Origin: Mongoliimonas terrestris
GTDB taxonomy: Bacteria; Pseudomonadota; Alphaproteobacteria; Rhizobiales; Pleomorphomonadaceae
Length of the DNA: 64,000 nt
Direction of reading: 5' to 3'
Assembly (NCBI RefSeq): GCF_001927285.1
Contig: NZ_MSIG01000003.1
Span: 310,001 to 374,000, forward strand
This document shows positions 46,676 through 54,747 of this stretch, piece by piece. The notes under the pieces were generated by a model. The model worked only from the letters and a program-made list of their open reading frames with translations, did not search any database and was not told where the DNA came from. Every line of letters starts with the position of its first letter. The first letter of the stretch is position 1. Position numbers and translations under genes: made by a program.

Positions 46676-47698
46676 TCAGTTGTCGAAGCCGACCGCGTCC
46701 ACCAGCATGCTGGCGGCCTTGCGCTGCTTGACGATGTCCGTCACCGGCAGCGGGTCGATCTTCAGGGTGCCGAGCTCCGCGATGATCGGGTCCGGATCCA
46801 CGTCGGCGCGCACCGGATACTCGTAGTTGGCCTCCGCGTAGATCTTCTGGGCTTCCGGAGAAACCAGATATTCCAACAGCTTGACCGCGTTTTCCTTGTT
46901 CGGCGCGTTCTTTGCCAGCGCCGCGCCGGAGACGTTCACGTGGGTGCCGGCGCCGTCCGCGAAGGTCGGCATGATGACCTTGATGGCGTCGCCCCAGGTC
47001 TTCTGCTCGTCCCCGCCGGCGCCGGAACGCATCAGGCCCACATAGTAGGAGTTGGCGATTCCGATGTCGCAGATCCCGGCCAGGATGTCCTTGGCCACGT
47101 CCCGGTCGCCGCCGCCAGGCTTGCGCGCGAGGTTTGCCTTCACACCCTCCAGCCAGGTCTTGGCCTCTTCTTCGCCCTTCTTGGCGATGACGGCCGCGAT
47201 CAGCGCCGTGTTGTACGGATGCTGTCCAGAGCGGATGCAGACCTTGCCCTGCCACTTCGGGTCGGCGAGATCTTCATAGGTCACCGCCGTGTCGGTCACC
47301 CGGTCCTTGGCGGCATAGAGCACGCGCGCCCGCGCCGAGAGCGCGTACCAGCTCCCGTCCGGTGCCCTAAGTCCTTCAGGCACAACGGAATCCAGCGTCT
47401 CGGAGCCGGCCGGCTGAGTCAGCCCGCGGTCGGCGAGATCGGCCAGATTGCCGAAATCCACCATCATCATCAGGTCCGCCGGCGAGTTGTCCCCCTCTGC
47501 CGCAACCCGCTCCGCCAGCCCTTCCTTCATGAATATCGTATTGACAACAATACCGGATTCCTTCGTGAAGGCATCGAACAGCGGCTGCGCCAGACCCGGT
47601 TCGCGGGTCGTGTAGACGTTCACCTCACCGGCCGCGAGCGCCGGCAAGGTGGAAAGGAAGGTGGCCGCGACAGCGGCAAGAACGCGGACGGACTTCAT
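46676..47698 (-). CDS. fbpA: Ferric iron ABC transporter periplasmic binding protein (FbpA-like)
   Basis: 340 residues from the ATG at 47696-47698; the longer frame upstream is not conserved-looking. Signal peptide MKSVRVLAAVAATFLSTLP, cut after ALA. The mature start EVNVYTTREPGLAQPLFDAF and later LMMMVDFGNLADLADRGL, KVCIRSGQHPYNTALIAAV, and the iron-binding tyrosine pair in IANSYYVGLMRSG are those of the FbpA/FutA transferrin-like family. It carries Fe(III) to FbpB. It is preceded by a perfect palindrome that may be its operator. Confidence 0.88.
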   Translation of the reverse strand: MKSVRVLAAVAATFLSTLPALAAGEVNVYTTREPGLAQPLFDAFTKESGIVVNTIFMKEGLAERVAAEGDNSPADLMMMVDFGNLADLADRGLTQPAGSETLDSVVPEGLRAPDGSWYALSARARVLYAAKDRVTDTAVTYEDLADPKWQGKVCIRSGQHPYNTALIAAVIAKKGEEEAKTWLEGVKANLARKPGGGDRDVAKDILAGICDIGIANSYYVGLMRSGAGGDEQKTWGDAIKVIMPTFADGAGTHVNVSGAALAKNAPNKENAVKLLEYLVSPEAQKIYAEANYEYPVRADVDPDPIIAELGTLKIDPLPVTDIVKQRKAASMLVDAVGFDN

Positions 47699-47849
47699 CG
47701 TTCGTCTCCAATCGGCAGGGGGCAAGGTCCTGTCATCGGGAGGCGATCCACGGCCGTGGAACGCCGGTACGAGCGGATCTATGTCGGCGCGCCGGCCTGC
47801 TGTCAAATGCAAAACAGGAAGCAACTTCAAGCGCTTGATGGTCCGGTTC

Positions 47850-47864
47850 TTGGAACCGTTCCAA
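47850..47864. promoter_or_regulatory. Perfect 15-base palindrome upstream of fbpA
   Basis: TTGGAACCGTTCCAA is a perfect palindrome about a central C, some 150 bases upstream of the fbpA start, overlapping a second dyad GGTTC-TTG-GAACC. It does not match the Fur box or the RirA motif I know for rhizobia. It may bind an iron-responsive or other regulator; unproven. Confidence 0.45.
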
Positions 47865-47932
47865 AAACCGGGCTAACCCGTTCAAGTTTATGGGCGAAAT
47901 CTTGAGGATCATCAGCAGGTTTTCGCGGCGCG

Positions 47933-47962
47933 GAAAAACACGCACCCGCTGACCCCGGTGCG
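47933..47962 (-). terminator. Terminator of the histidine kinase gene
   Basis: On the minus strand CGCACC pairs with GGTGCG around a GGGGTCAGC-type loop and is followed by TGTTTTT. It lies just after the kinase stop at 47970 and separates it from the fbpA promoter. Confidence 0.6.
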
Positions 47963-47969
47963 CCCGCCG

Positions 47970-50900
47970 CTATTCGGCCAGCACCCGTGTCGACGGAAAC
48001 GTCACCTGCACCAGCGTCCCCTGGCCGGGCGCGGAATCGATCCGGAAAGCCGCCCGGTTGGCCTCCACCAGCGCCTTGGTCAGCGGCAGCCCGAGCCCGG
48101 TTCCGCGGCCGGGACGGGTGGTGTGCAGCTGCCGGAACGGCTCCAGCGCCTTCTCCACGTCGTCCGCGCTCATCCCCGGCCCCGTATCCCGAACCCGGAG
48201 CGCCACCTCGCCGCTGTCCTCGTAGAGCGTGGAGACGATCACCTGCCCGCCGGGCTGGTTGAACTTGATGGCATTCGACAGCAAATTCAACACGATCTGC
48301 CTGAGGCTGCGGTGGTCCGCCACCACGTTCGGCAGGCTGGAGGAGAGCGAGGTGCGAATGATGATCCGCTCCCGGTTCGCCTGCGGCTGCATCAGCGCCA
48401 CGCACTCGCGCACCACCTCGTTCACCGGCACCGCCTCGAAGGCGAGGTCCAGCTTGCCGGCCTCGATCTTGGAGAGGTCGAGCAGGTCGTTGACGAGGCT
48501 CATGATCAGGCTGCCGGACATGTGGATGTCGCGCAGGTACTCCTTGTAGCGCTCGCTGCCGACCGGCCCGAACCGCTCCTCCATCATCACTTCGGAAAAG
48601 CCGATGATGGCGTTGAGCGGCGTCCTGATCTCGTGGCTGATCTTGGCGAGGAAGTCCGATTTCTGCGAGGATGCGTTCTCCGCAGACCGCTTGGCCGTGG
48701 TCAACTCCTCCTCGGCGCGCTTCCACTGGGTGATGTCGCGCAGAACCGCGCAGAAGCGGCCCGCCGACACTCGCCCGACGGTCATGAACAGCGGCACCAG
48801 GCCGCCGCGCCGCACCCGGCCGATCACCTCCCGGCCGTCGTTCAAGACGCTCGCCACCCCGTTGCGGGAGAGCCCGTCCAGGTAGTCGAGCGCGTTCCGG
48901 TGGCTCTCCGGCGCCAGATAATCGATCAGCGGCGCCCCCACCATGGCCTCGCGCTCGGCGCCGAACAGCGCCTCCGCCGACCGGTTGGCCCCAAGAATCC
49001 GGCCGCTGGTGTCGATCAGCAGCACCCCGTCGGTGGCCGTGTCGAGGATGGCCTCCAACTCGCCCACCCGCGCTTCCGCGGTCTCGGCGCGGATCGGGCC
49101 CGTGGCCTTGGCGGTCTCCTGGACCACCAGCATGGACGCCATGGCGCCCTCGAAAGGCACGCTGTGGAGCCGCACGTGCACGGGCACCTCCACGCCGTCG
49201 CGGCGGCGGATCGCCGGCAGCCGGTGGTCGCGGATGAGCGGGCTGCCGACGAAGGCCTCGGCGAAACCGCCGGCCGCGTCGAGGGCGGCAAGGTCCGCAT
49301 AGCCGGCAAGATCCAGGAAGGCGCGGTTGGCCGCGATCGCCTCGCCGTGCCGCAGCAGCGCGACCGCCACAGGTAGCCGGTCGAGAACCGCGAGTTCCAG
49401 CATCGGGCCGGAGGCGAACGCCCCCCGCAGGGCCGTCCCGTCCGGACCCGCCGCGACGCCCGGCTCTGCCGGTGGCCCCCCGTCGGCGGGCGACCCGAGG
49501 GGAGCCGGAGCATCCATCCCGGGCGTCGGAGCGCCGCCCTTGTCCGCCCGCCCCGCCGCGTGGCTATCGTGGAGCCGGGCGCCTAGCGCCTCGGCGATCT
49601 TCTGGAACGCCTCCCGCTCCGGGCGGGAGAGCTGGCGCCGCGCCGCGTCGGCGGCGCTCAGCGGCGGCTCCGGCGGAACGCTTCGGGCGACCATCGGCGA
49701 CGGGATGACGTCCGCCGTCCGCTCGCTCCAGGCCACGTCGTCGGCCTCCGGGTTCGGCTCCTCGACAAGGTCCAGCGGGTTCTCCGCGCCGAACGAGACC
49801 GCCTCGCGAGGCGCCGCGTCCGGCTCGTCCGCGACCGCAGTCCCGTCGAACGCTGGATTTCCCTCGTCGACACCGTCTCCCGCCGCAGCCGCCGTATCGG
49901 TCGGCTCGGCGAGCGGCGCCAGGGTTTCCGGCTGCTCGTCCGGCGCAGCGTCGATGGTCGTGTCCTCAGCGATGGCCGCGAAGCCGTCGTCCACGTCCGG
50001 CTGCGGATCGCCATCCGTCTCGTCGCCCGTCTGGACCATGTCGGACGGGGTCGCGACCGTGTCGCCCGCGTCTTCGCCCGGCCAGCTTTCCGCTGCCGGC
50101 GGCCCATCCGGATCCACGGCGCCTTCTATGCCGGCGAACGCCACCGCGTCGGCAGGCGACACCAGCACCGCGTCTTCCGGCGGCGGGGGTTCCGTCATGC
50201 CGCCGAAGAGCAGGGATTCCGCCGCGTAGATCTGGTCGGGATCGAGCCCGATGACCACACCCTCCCGATCGTCGGCGAAGGCCTGCGCGTCGGCGAGCGG
50301 CACGGCGACCGGCAGCGTCGGCGCGCTCTCCGCGTCCGTCACCACGGTCGCCGTCTGCTCCGCGACGGCATCGCCCGAAGGCTCCGACGGCAGCACCTCG
50401 GCATCCGAAGGGCTCGGTTCGACGGTGGTCGTCGGCTCGCGAAGCGACGTGCGATGGCCGGCCACGGCGGCTGCGGCCGCCGCCGCGAGAAGCGCCGCGG
50501 CAAGGCCATCACCGCGCGCCGGGGAACGGGCCGCCGAGGCGGGGGAGGGCCCTGCCGCGGGCGCCTCCGCTTCGGCGGCGGGCTCTTCCGTCATGTCCGC
50601 TGAAGGCCGATTTGCCGTATCCGTCGAAGGCGCATCAGCCGTGCCTGTCGCAGGCGCGTCGACGGCGTCCGTCTCATCGGTCTCGCCGGGCTCGACACGC
50701 GGGCCGCTAAGCGCCTCGGCGTCCGCATCGGCCGCGTCCGTCAGAGGCGCGTCGATGGCTGCCGCGCCGGCTTCGGTCTCATCCGCCTCGACCGGTTCGG
50801 CGGGCAAGCCGCTCGGCTCTCCCGCGTCCGCATCCACCGACTGCGAGACCTCGTCGGCAGCATCCGTCGACGTCGCGGCTTCGGCCGCCACCGCATCGTC

Positions 50901-52682
50901 GGTCGCTTCGGCGTCCCGCTCCGCGGCGAAATCCTCTTCGCGCCGGTCGGCGTCCGCCACGCGCTCATCGAGAGCGGGCAGGTCTTCCGGCGCCGCAACC
51001 GGCTCCAGGAGTTGGGTCTCCTCGGCGGCCTCGTCGGCCGGCGCATTCTCCCGCACGTCTTCGGCCGGTGCCGTCTCCAGCGGCTCCTCGTGAGCCAAGG
51101 AAACGTCCGCAACCGGCGGAAGGGCCATCGGCGCGACCGAGAAGGCGGCGCCGGTCTTGGCGATGCCGAAGCCCCGGTAACCGCGGAAAGCGCGGTCGCG
51201 GGCGAACACCGGCATGCCGGCAAGATCCACCGGCAGGCGCAGCATCCCGCCGTCCACCGGCCAGTCGACCGTCAGGCCGGTGAAGGTGTCGTGGCGGGCG
51301 AGCGCCGACTGCACCCGGCCGCGCGGATCGAGATCCATTCGGGCCGCCAGATCGGCCCAGGTGTCGCCGAGGCGCGGGGCCGCCGCCGGGCCGACCACGC
51401 CGGCAAGATCCTCTGACACGAAGGCGAAGGCCAGCGCGTGGTCGAGTTCGAACACGAAGCGCACGGACCGCCCATGATCCGGGAACCGGAACCCCGGCTC
51501 CGCCGCCCCGGCCTCGTGTTCCGCCGCAGCTTCCTCCGTGCCGGCCCCCTCGTCCGCCGTGCCGGCCGTGTCTTCCGCGGTCCCGGCCGTGCTCTGCCCC
51601 GCCTCGGTCTGGTCCCCTCCGGTGGAGCCATCCATCTCCGGCAAGCCATCATCGGCCACCGGCGGGTCGTTCTCCGTCGGAGCACCGCCGTCCACCGCCG
51701 CATCCTCCGCGACGGCCGTATCGGCTGCCAGACCAGCGGTCTCGACCGCCCCATCAGCGGCCTCGGCCGCATGGTCCTCGACCGGCTCGACAGCCGTATC
51801 GTCTGCCGCCAAGAACGCACCGTTCTCCGCCGTCACCTCGGCATCGGCGCCATCCGCGTCCAAAGCTTCGCCGGCCGCGTCCGCTGCTTCCGTATCGATC
51901 CCCCCGGCGTCCGCGTCGGAGCGCCCCGGTTCAGCCACGGCGGTCCATCCGGCGTCGCCCGCCTCGTCGTCCATGGCCTTCAGGTCGCTGCCCCGCGCTT
52001 CCTCGTCCGGATCGGCGGCGCCCGCGGTCGGGTCTTCCTGGCCGTAGTCGGCGCCAAGGTCCGGCAGGTCGTCGGCGTCCTGGAGCGAGGGCGGCGACGG
52101 CGGCTCGGCGAGCGGCATCGGGTCGGTCACCACGGCGGGCGGATGATCGTCGGCCACCAGGGCCGGCGCCTCGGCGTTCGCCAGCCCGTCCCCCGTCGCC
52201 TCGGCGGCATCCGCCGTGACGGGCGCCGGTTCGTCCCTGCCGCCGACACGCTCCGCCGGCGCGGCGAAGAGGGCCTCGAACGCCGCGCGGGCGGACGACG
52301 CATCCGGATAGCGGGTCGCCGCATCGAGCACCACGAGAAGAATGCCCCGCTCGCCGGCGAAGCGGAACCGGCTCGCCCGGCAGACGACGGACTGCGGCAC
52401 CACCGAGCGCGACAGCGGCACCCGGTCGGTGCGCGCCTGGCCGGGGCCGAGCTGTCCGTCGATGGCGGCCACGCGGCGGGCGGTCGGGTGGCCCGGCAGA
52501 AGGCGGAAGCCCTCCAGCCCGGCACGGTCGCGGATGTCCAGGTGGTCCGCGCCGGCGGCGTTCACGAACAGGAGGCGGCTGCCGCGGCGGTCGAACAGGA
52601 AGACCGGGCGCGCGTCCTCGATTAGCGCCGCGACGGACGGATCCGCCGCCGCTGCCAGGAAGACGTCGTCCAGATCCGCCAT
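47970..52682 (-). CDS. Giant PAS-domain sensor histidine kinase of the PleC/DivJ/PdhS cell-cycle type
   Basis: 1570 residues from the ATG at 52680-52682 with GGGAG nine bases upstream. Order: PAS-like domain 20-125; acidic Ala/Asp/Glu/Pro linker 125-395; a second PAS-like region 397-510; a longer acidic linker 515-1010; PAS domains about 1095-1200 and 1205-1330; dimerisation domain with His1350 in HEIRTPLNAIIGFSEVM; ATPase domain with Asn1470, DTGPGM at 1499 and GTGLGL near 1528. The segment after His1350 (EERFGPVGSERYKEYLRDIH, then LLDLSKIEAGKLDL) is the signature of kinases acting on DivK/PleD in alphaproteobacteria. No receiver domain and no membrane helix are seen, so it is probably cytosolic and may localise to a pole. 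A CtrA box lies 93 bases upstream. Confidence 0.85.
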   Translation of the reverse strand: MADLDDVFLAAAADPSVAALIEDARPVFLFDRRGSRLLFVNAAGADHLDIRDRAGLEGFRLLPGHPTARRVAAIDGQLGPGQARTDRVPLSRSVVPQSVVCRASRFRFAGERGILLVVLDAATRYPDASSARAAFEALFAAPAERVGGRDEPAPVTADAAEATGDGLANAEAPALVADDHPPAVVTDPMPLAEPPSPPSLQDADDLPDLGADYGQEDPTAGAADPDEEARGSDLKAMDDEAGDAGWTAVAEPGRSDADAGGIDTEAADAAGEALDADGADAEVTAENGAFLAADDTAVEPVEDHAAEAADGAVETAGLAADTAVAEDAAVDGGAPTENDPPVADDGLPEMDGSTGGDQTEAGQSTAGTAEDTAGTADEGAGTEEAAAEHEAGAAEPGFRFPDHGRSVRFVFELDHALAFAFVSEDLAGVVGPAAAPRLGDTWADLAARMDLDPRGRVQSALARHDTFTGLTVDWPVDGGMLRLPVDLAGMPVFARDRAFRGYRGFGIAKTGAAFSVAPMALPPVADVSLAHEEPLETAPAEDVRENAPADEAAEETQLLEPVAAPEDLPALDERVADADRREEDFAAERDAEATDDAVAAEAATSTDAADEVSQSVDADAGEPSGLPAEPVEADETEAGAAAIDAPLTDAADADAEALSGPRVEPGETDETDAVDAPATGTADAPSTDTANRPSADMTEEPAAEAEAPAAGPSPASAARSPARGDGLAAALLAAAAAAAVAGHRTSLREPTTTVEPSPSDAEVLPSEPSGDAVAEQTATVVTDAESAPTLPVAVPLADAQAFADDREGVVIGLDPDQIYAAESLLFGGMTEPPPPEDAVLVSPADAVAFAGIEGAVDPDGPPAAESWPGEDAGDTVATPSDMVQTGDETDGDPQPDVDDGFAAIAEDTTIDAAPDEQPETLAPLAEPTDTAAAAGDGVDEGNPAFDGTAVADEPDAAPREAVSFGAENPLDLVEEPNPEADDVAWSERTADVIPSPMVARSVPPEPPLSAADAARRQLSRPEREAFQKIAEALGARLHDSHAAGRADKGGAPTPGMDAPAPLGSPADGGPPAEPGVAAGPDGTALRGAFASGPMLELAVLDRLPVAVALLRHGEAIAANRAFLDLAGYADLAALDAAGGFAEAFVGSPLIRDHRLPAIRRRDGVEVPVHVRLHSVPFEGAMASMLVVQETAKATGPIRAETAEARVGELEAILDTATDGVLLIDTSGRILGANRSAEALFGAEREAMVGAPLIDYLAPESHRNALDYLDGLSRNGVASVLNDGREVIGRVRRGGLVPLFMTVGRVSAGRFCAVLRDITQWKRAEEELTTAKRSAENASSQKSDFLAKISHEIRTPLNAIIGFSEVMMEERFGPVGSERYKEYLRDIHMSGSLIMSLVNDLLDLSKIEAGKLDLAFEAVPVNEVVRECVALMQPQANRERIIIRTSLSSSLPNVVADHRSLRQIVLNLLSNAIKFNQPGGQVIVSTLYEDSGEVALRVRDTGPGMSADDVEKALEPFRQLHTTRPGRGTGLGLPLTKALVEANRAAFRIDSAPGQGTLVQVTFPSTRVLAE

Positions 52683-52774
52683 GCGGCAACACTCCCGTTG
52701 AGACCCGCGCGGCCTCGTGCGGCCCCGGACCCGGCGGACCGGCGCATGGCCTCGGCGGCATTGCCCGGTCGGCA

Positions 52775-52789
52775 TTAATCCTCCGTTAA
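52775..52789. promoter_or_regulatory. CtrA-type binding site TTAA-N7-TTAA
   Basis: TTAATCCTCCGTTAA matches the full CtrA consensus TTAA-N7-TTAA exactly. It is 93 bases upstream of the histidine kinase start and 189 bases upstream of the first phasin. A half-site TTAACG lies at 52855-52860. Chance occurrence is low in such GC-rich DNA. Confidence 0.6.
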
Positions 52790-52977
52790 TACAGTGTGCC
52801 ACCGGCCATGACCACTGCCAGACCGCGCACCGGATCGCCCGCCTCGCCGTAGCGTTAACGGCGGCCCCGAGGATCGACGAATGGCCCGCGCTTCCCGTTT
52901 GCCAGGCTCGGCCGAACGTGGTGAACTTGGGCGCGGCCGATCAGGCCCTGATCGGTCCGGGAGGACAGGAGACGATC

Positions 52978-53388
52978 ATGGCGAACAACGAACGCACCGG
53001 CGCCGGGACCGGAGCGACCGACGGCGTCGACCCGACGGCCGGCTTCCGGGTCGCCGCCGAGCAGTCGGTGGATCAGGCCCGCAAGGCCTTCGAGGACGTG
53101 CTCGGCATGGCCCAGAAGGCGATCGGCGGCATGGAGACCAACGCCGCCACGCTGCAGTCGAACCTGCAGGAGATGACCCGCGAGACCCTCGACTACGCCG
53201 GCGCCACCGCCGAGGCGGCCTTCGCGCTCGTCGAGCAGCTGTCCAAGGCCAAGGACCCGGGCGAGGCCGCGGCCATCCAGAAGGCCTTCGTGGAAGCCCA
53301 GATGCAGCGCATGGGCCGGCAGGCCCGGGTGCTCGGCGACGGCGCCATCCGCACCGCCCAGGATCTCACCAAACCGTTCGACCGCTGA
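52978..53388 (+). CDS. Phasin-family polyhydroxyalkanoate granule protein
   Basis: 136 residues from the ATG at 52978, behind GGAGGACAGGAG. The protein is almost all amphipathic helix: SVDQARKAFEDVLGMAQKAI, then an ethanolamine-like NLQEMTRETLDYAGATAEAA and FALVEQLSKAKDPGEAAAIQ, the phasin repeat pattern, and a C-terminal MQRMGRQARVLGDGA. Phasins coat PHB granules and control their size. A second, divergent phasin gene follows 305 bases downstream. Divergent to the kinase gene. Confidence 0.85.
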   Translation: MANNERTGAGTGATDGVDPTAGFRVAAEQSVDQARKAFEDVLGMAQKAIGGMETNAATLQSNLQEMTRETLDYAGATAEAAFALVEQLSKAKDPGEAAAIQKAFVEAQMQRMGRQARVLGDGAIRTAQDLTKPFDR

Positions 53389-53693
53389 GGCACGCCACCC
53401 GGCCGGCGGCCCGCCGCCGGCCGTTCGGAGCGGTCCACGCGCCCGTGCCCGCACGGCCGGCACGGTGCCGATCCGCCCCGTCCGCAGAGGAACCGGCAGG
53501 CTGTCGATCCCGCCCGCCAACGGCCGTCCGGCGCGGTAAACAGCCTCCGAACGGCTATTAGACTATTTGTGCCGTGGGGAAATGTTGCATTGCAGCATAG
53601 GTTGACCTATATGTCCGTGAGCGATCGGAACGACCCCGAGGCCAATGGGTGTCCCCTTCCGATCCCGGATGCATGACGCGGAAGGAGAACGCC
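53389..53693. other. Intergenic region between the two phasin genes
   Basis: 305 bases with no gene. The left part is GC-rich with inverted CCGGCGG/CCGCCGG stretches (53400-53425). The AT-richer right part (53555-53640) carries the promoter of the second phasin. Confidence 0.5.
53585..53613 (+). promoter_or_regulatory. Promoter of the second phasin gene with TGC-rich (PhaR-like) site
   Basis: TTGCAT (53585-53590) and TATATG (53608-53613) are spaced by 17 bases, a fair sigma-70-type promoter about 80 bases upstream of the phasin start. The -35 box is embedded in TGTTGCATTGCAGCA, a TGCA-rich dyad of the kind bound by the PHB-sensing repressor PhaR, so PhaR control is plausible. Confidence 0.42.
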
Positions 53694-54212
53694 ATGGTTG
53701 ATGAGGTCGAGAAGATCACCCCGGCCAAGCCGGTGAAGGACATTGCCGAGAAGACCGTGCGCGCGGCCAAGCTCGCCGCCGCCCCGAAGCCCGAGATGCC
53801 GGAGGCCTTCACGATGGCGCCGGTCGAGATGCCGGAAGTGTTCCGGGACGTGGCTGAGAAGTCGGTCAAGCAGGCCAAGGAGCAGTACGAGAAGATGCGC
53901 GCCGCCGCCGAAGAGGCGACCGACCTGATGGAAGATCAGTTCGAGACCGCCCGCAACGGCTTCGTCGAGCTGAACGCCAAGGCCATCGAGGCCGCCAAGG
54001 CCAACGCGGACGCCACCTTCCGCTTCGCCAAGGACGTGCTCGCGGTCAAGACCGTGGCCGAGATCATCGAGCTGCAGACCAGCTTCGCCCGTCAGCAGTT
54101 CGACATGCTGTCGGCCCAGGCCAAGGAGATGCAGGAGCTCATGGCCAAGTACTCGGCCGAGACCCAGCAGCCGATGAAGGAAGCCTTCACCAAGATGTTC
54201 AAGGCCGCCTGA
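53694..54212 (+). CDS. Phasin-family protein (larger paralogue)
   Basis: 172 residues from the ATG at 53694 with GAAGGAG upstream. An N-terminal Lys/Pro/Ala-rich part (ITPAKPVKDIAEKTVRAAKL) with a repeated APVEMPE motif leads into helical phasin core: VKQAKEQYEKMRAAAEEATD, FETARNGFVELNAKAIEAAK, FRFAKDVLAVKTVAEIIELQ and FARQQFDMLSAQAKEMQELM. It resembles phasin_2-family proteins abundant in Rhizobiales. It should bind PHB granules. Two terminators follow. Confidence 0.87.
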   Translation: MVDEVEKITPAKPVKDIAEKTVRAAKLAAAPKPEMPEAFTMAPVEMPEVFRDVAEKSVKQAKEQYEKMRAAAEEATDLMEDQFETARNGFVELNAKAIEAAKANADATFRFAKDVLAVKTVAEIIELQTSFARQQFDMLSAQAKEMQELMAKYSAETQQPMKEAFTKMFKAA

Positions 54213-54303
54213 GGCGCCTCCGGTGGGTCGCCGCCGCCGCGACGGAGGGGGCGCCCCGGCGCTCCTCAAGGACGCCGCCGCAACCCGCCCGACGACCGTC
54301 ATC

Positions 54304-54337
54304 AAGCCCCCGGCGCCCACGCGCCGGGGGCTTTTCT
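54304..54337 (+). terminator. Strong factor-independent terminator after the phasin gene
   Basis: AAGCCCCCGGCGC pairs perfectly with GCGCCGGGGGCTT around a CCAC loop and ends in TTTTCTG. A textbook terminator, about 90 bases after the phasin stop. Confidence 0.9.
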
Positions 54338-54388
54338 GTTGGATCCGCCGGCCGCCACGTGGCGGTTCCGGCGGCAGGGGAGCGCCCC

Positions 54389-54428
54389 GAACGGCCGAGA
54401 TCCGCGGTGCCTCGGGGCCGTTCCTTTT
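54389..54428 (+). terminator. Second terminator upstream of tRNA-His
   Basis: GAACGGCC pairs with GGCCGTTC, extended by GAG/CTC inside a two-base bulge, followed by CTTTT. It insulates the tRNA gene from phasin transcription. Confidence 0.7.
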
Positions 54429-54480
54429 GGACTTGCAATGCGTCCCGGATCCCACTAGGTTCCGCCTCGCTTTTGCACAA

Positions 54481-54557
54481 GCAGCTGTAGCTCAGTTGGT
54501 TAGAGCGTCGGATTGTGGCTCCGAAGGTCCCCCGTTCGAGCCGGGGCAGCTGTACCA
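54481..54557 (+). tRNA. tRNA-His (anticodon GTG)
   Basis: 77 bases with encoded CCA. Acceptor GCAGCTG pairs with CAGCTGT (G1-U72 wobble). The D arm contains AGTTGGTTA; the anticodon stem-loop is TCGGA-TTGTGGC-TCCGA with anticodon GTG; the T arm is CCCCG-TTCGAGC-CGGGG. The discriminator (54554) is A, and the base before G1 is A, so the usual G-1 and C73 identity elements of histidine tRNA are absent in the gene, as known for a group of alphaproteobacteria. Confidence 0.95.
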
Positions 54558-54747
54558 TTTCCCGCCCGGAACGACCGTCTCTCCGTCAGGCCCGAAGGCC
54601 GCGCCGACGGTCGCCGCTGCCGCGGCGCCCACCGCCCTCACCCCGTCCGTGCCGACGCTGCCGCCGCGCAACGTGTAGCGCCTCGTCCGATCTCCGCACG
54701 CTCTGAATGAAGGCGGCGACGGGTCCTCCCGCGACCGCCTTCCGGCC

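Noticed and set aside
47958..49376. Plus-strand open frame opposite the histidine kinase
   Set aside because: Composition of an antisense shadow; the kinase motifs on the minus strand are unambiguous.
54213..54747. Integrated element at the tRNA-His gene
   Set aside because: No integrase, no repeated tRNA 3' end and no change of base composition nearby.
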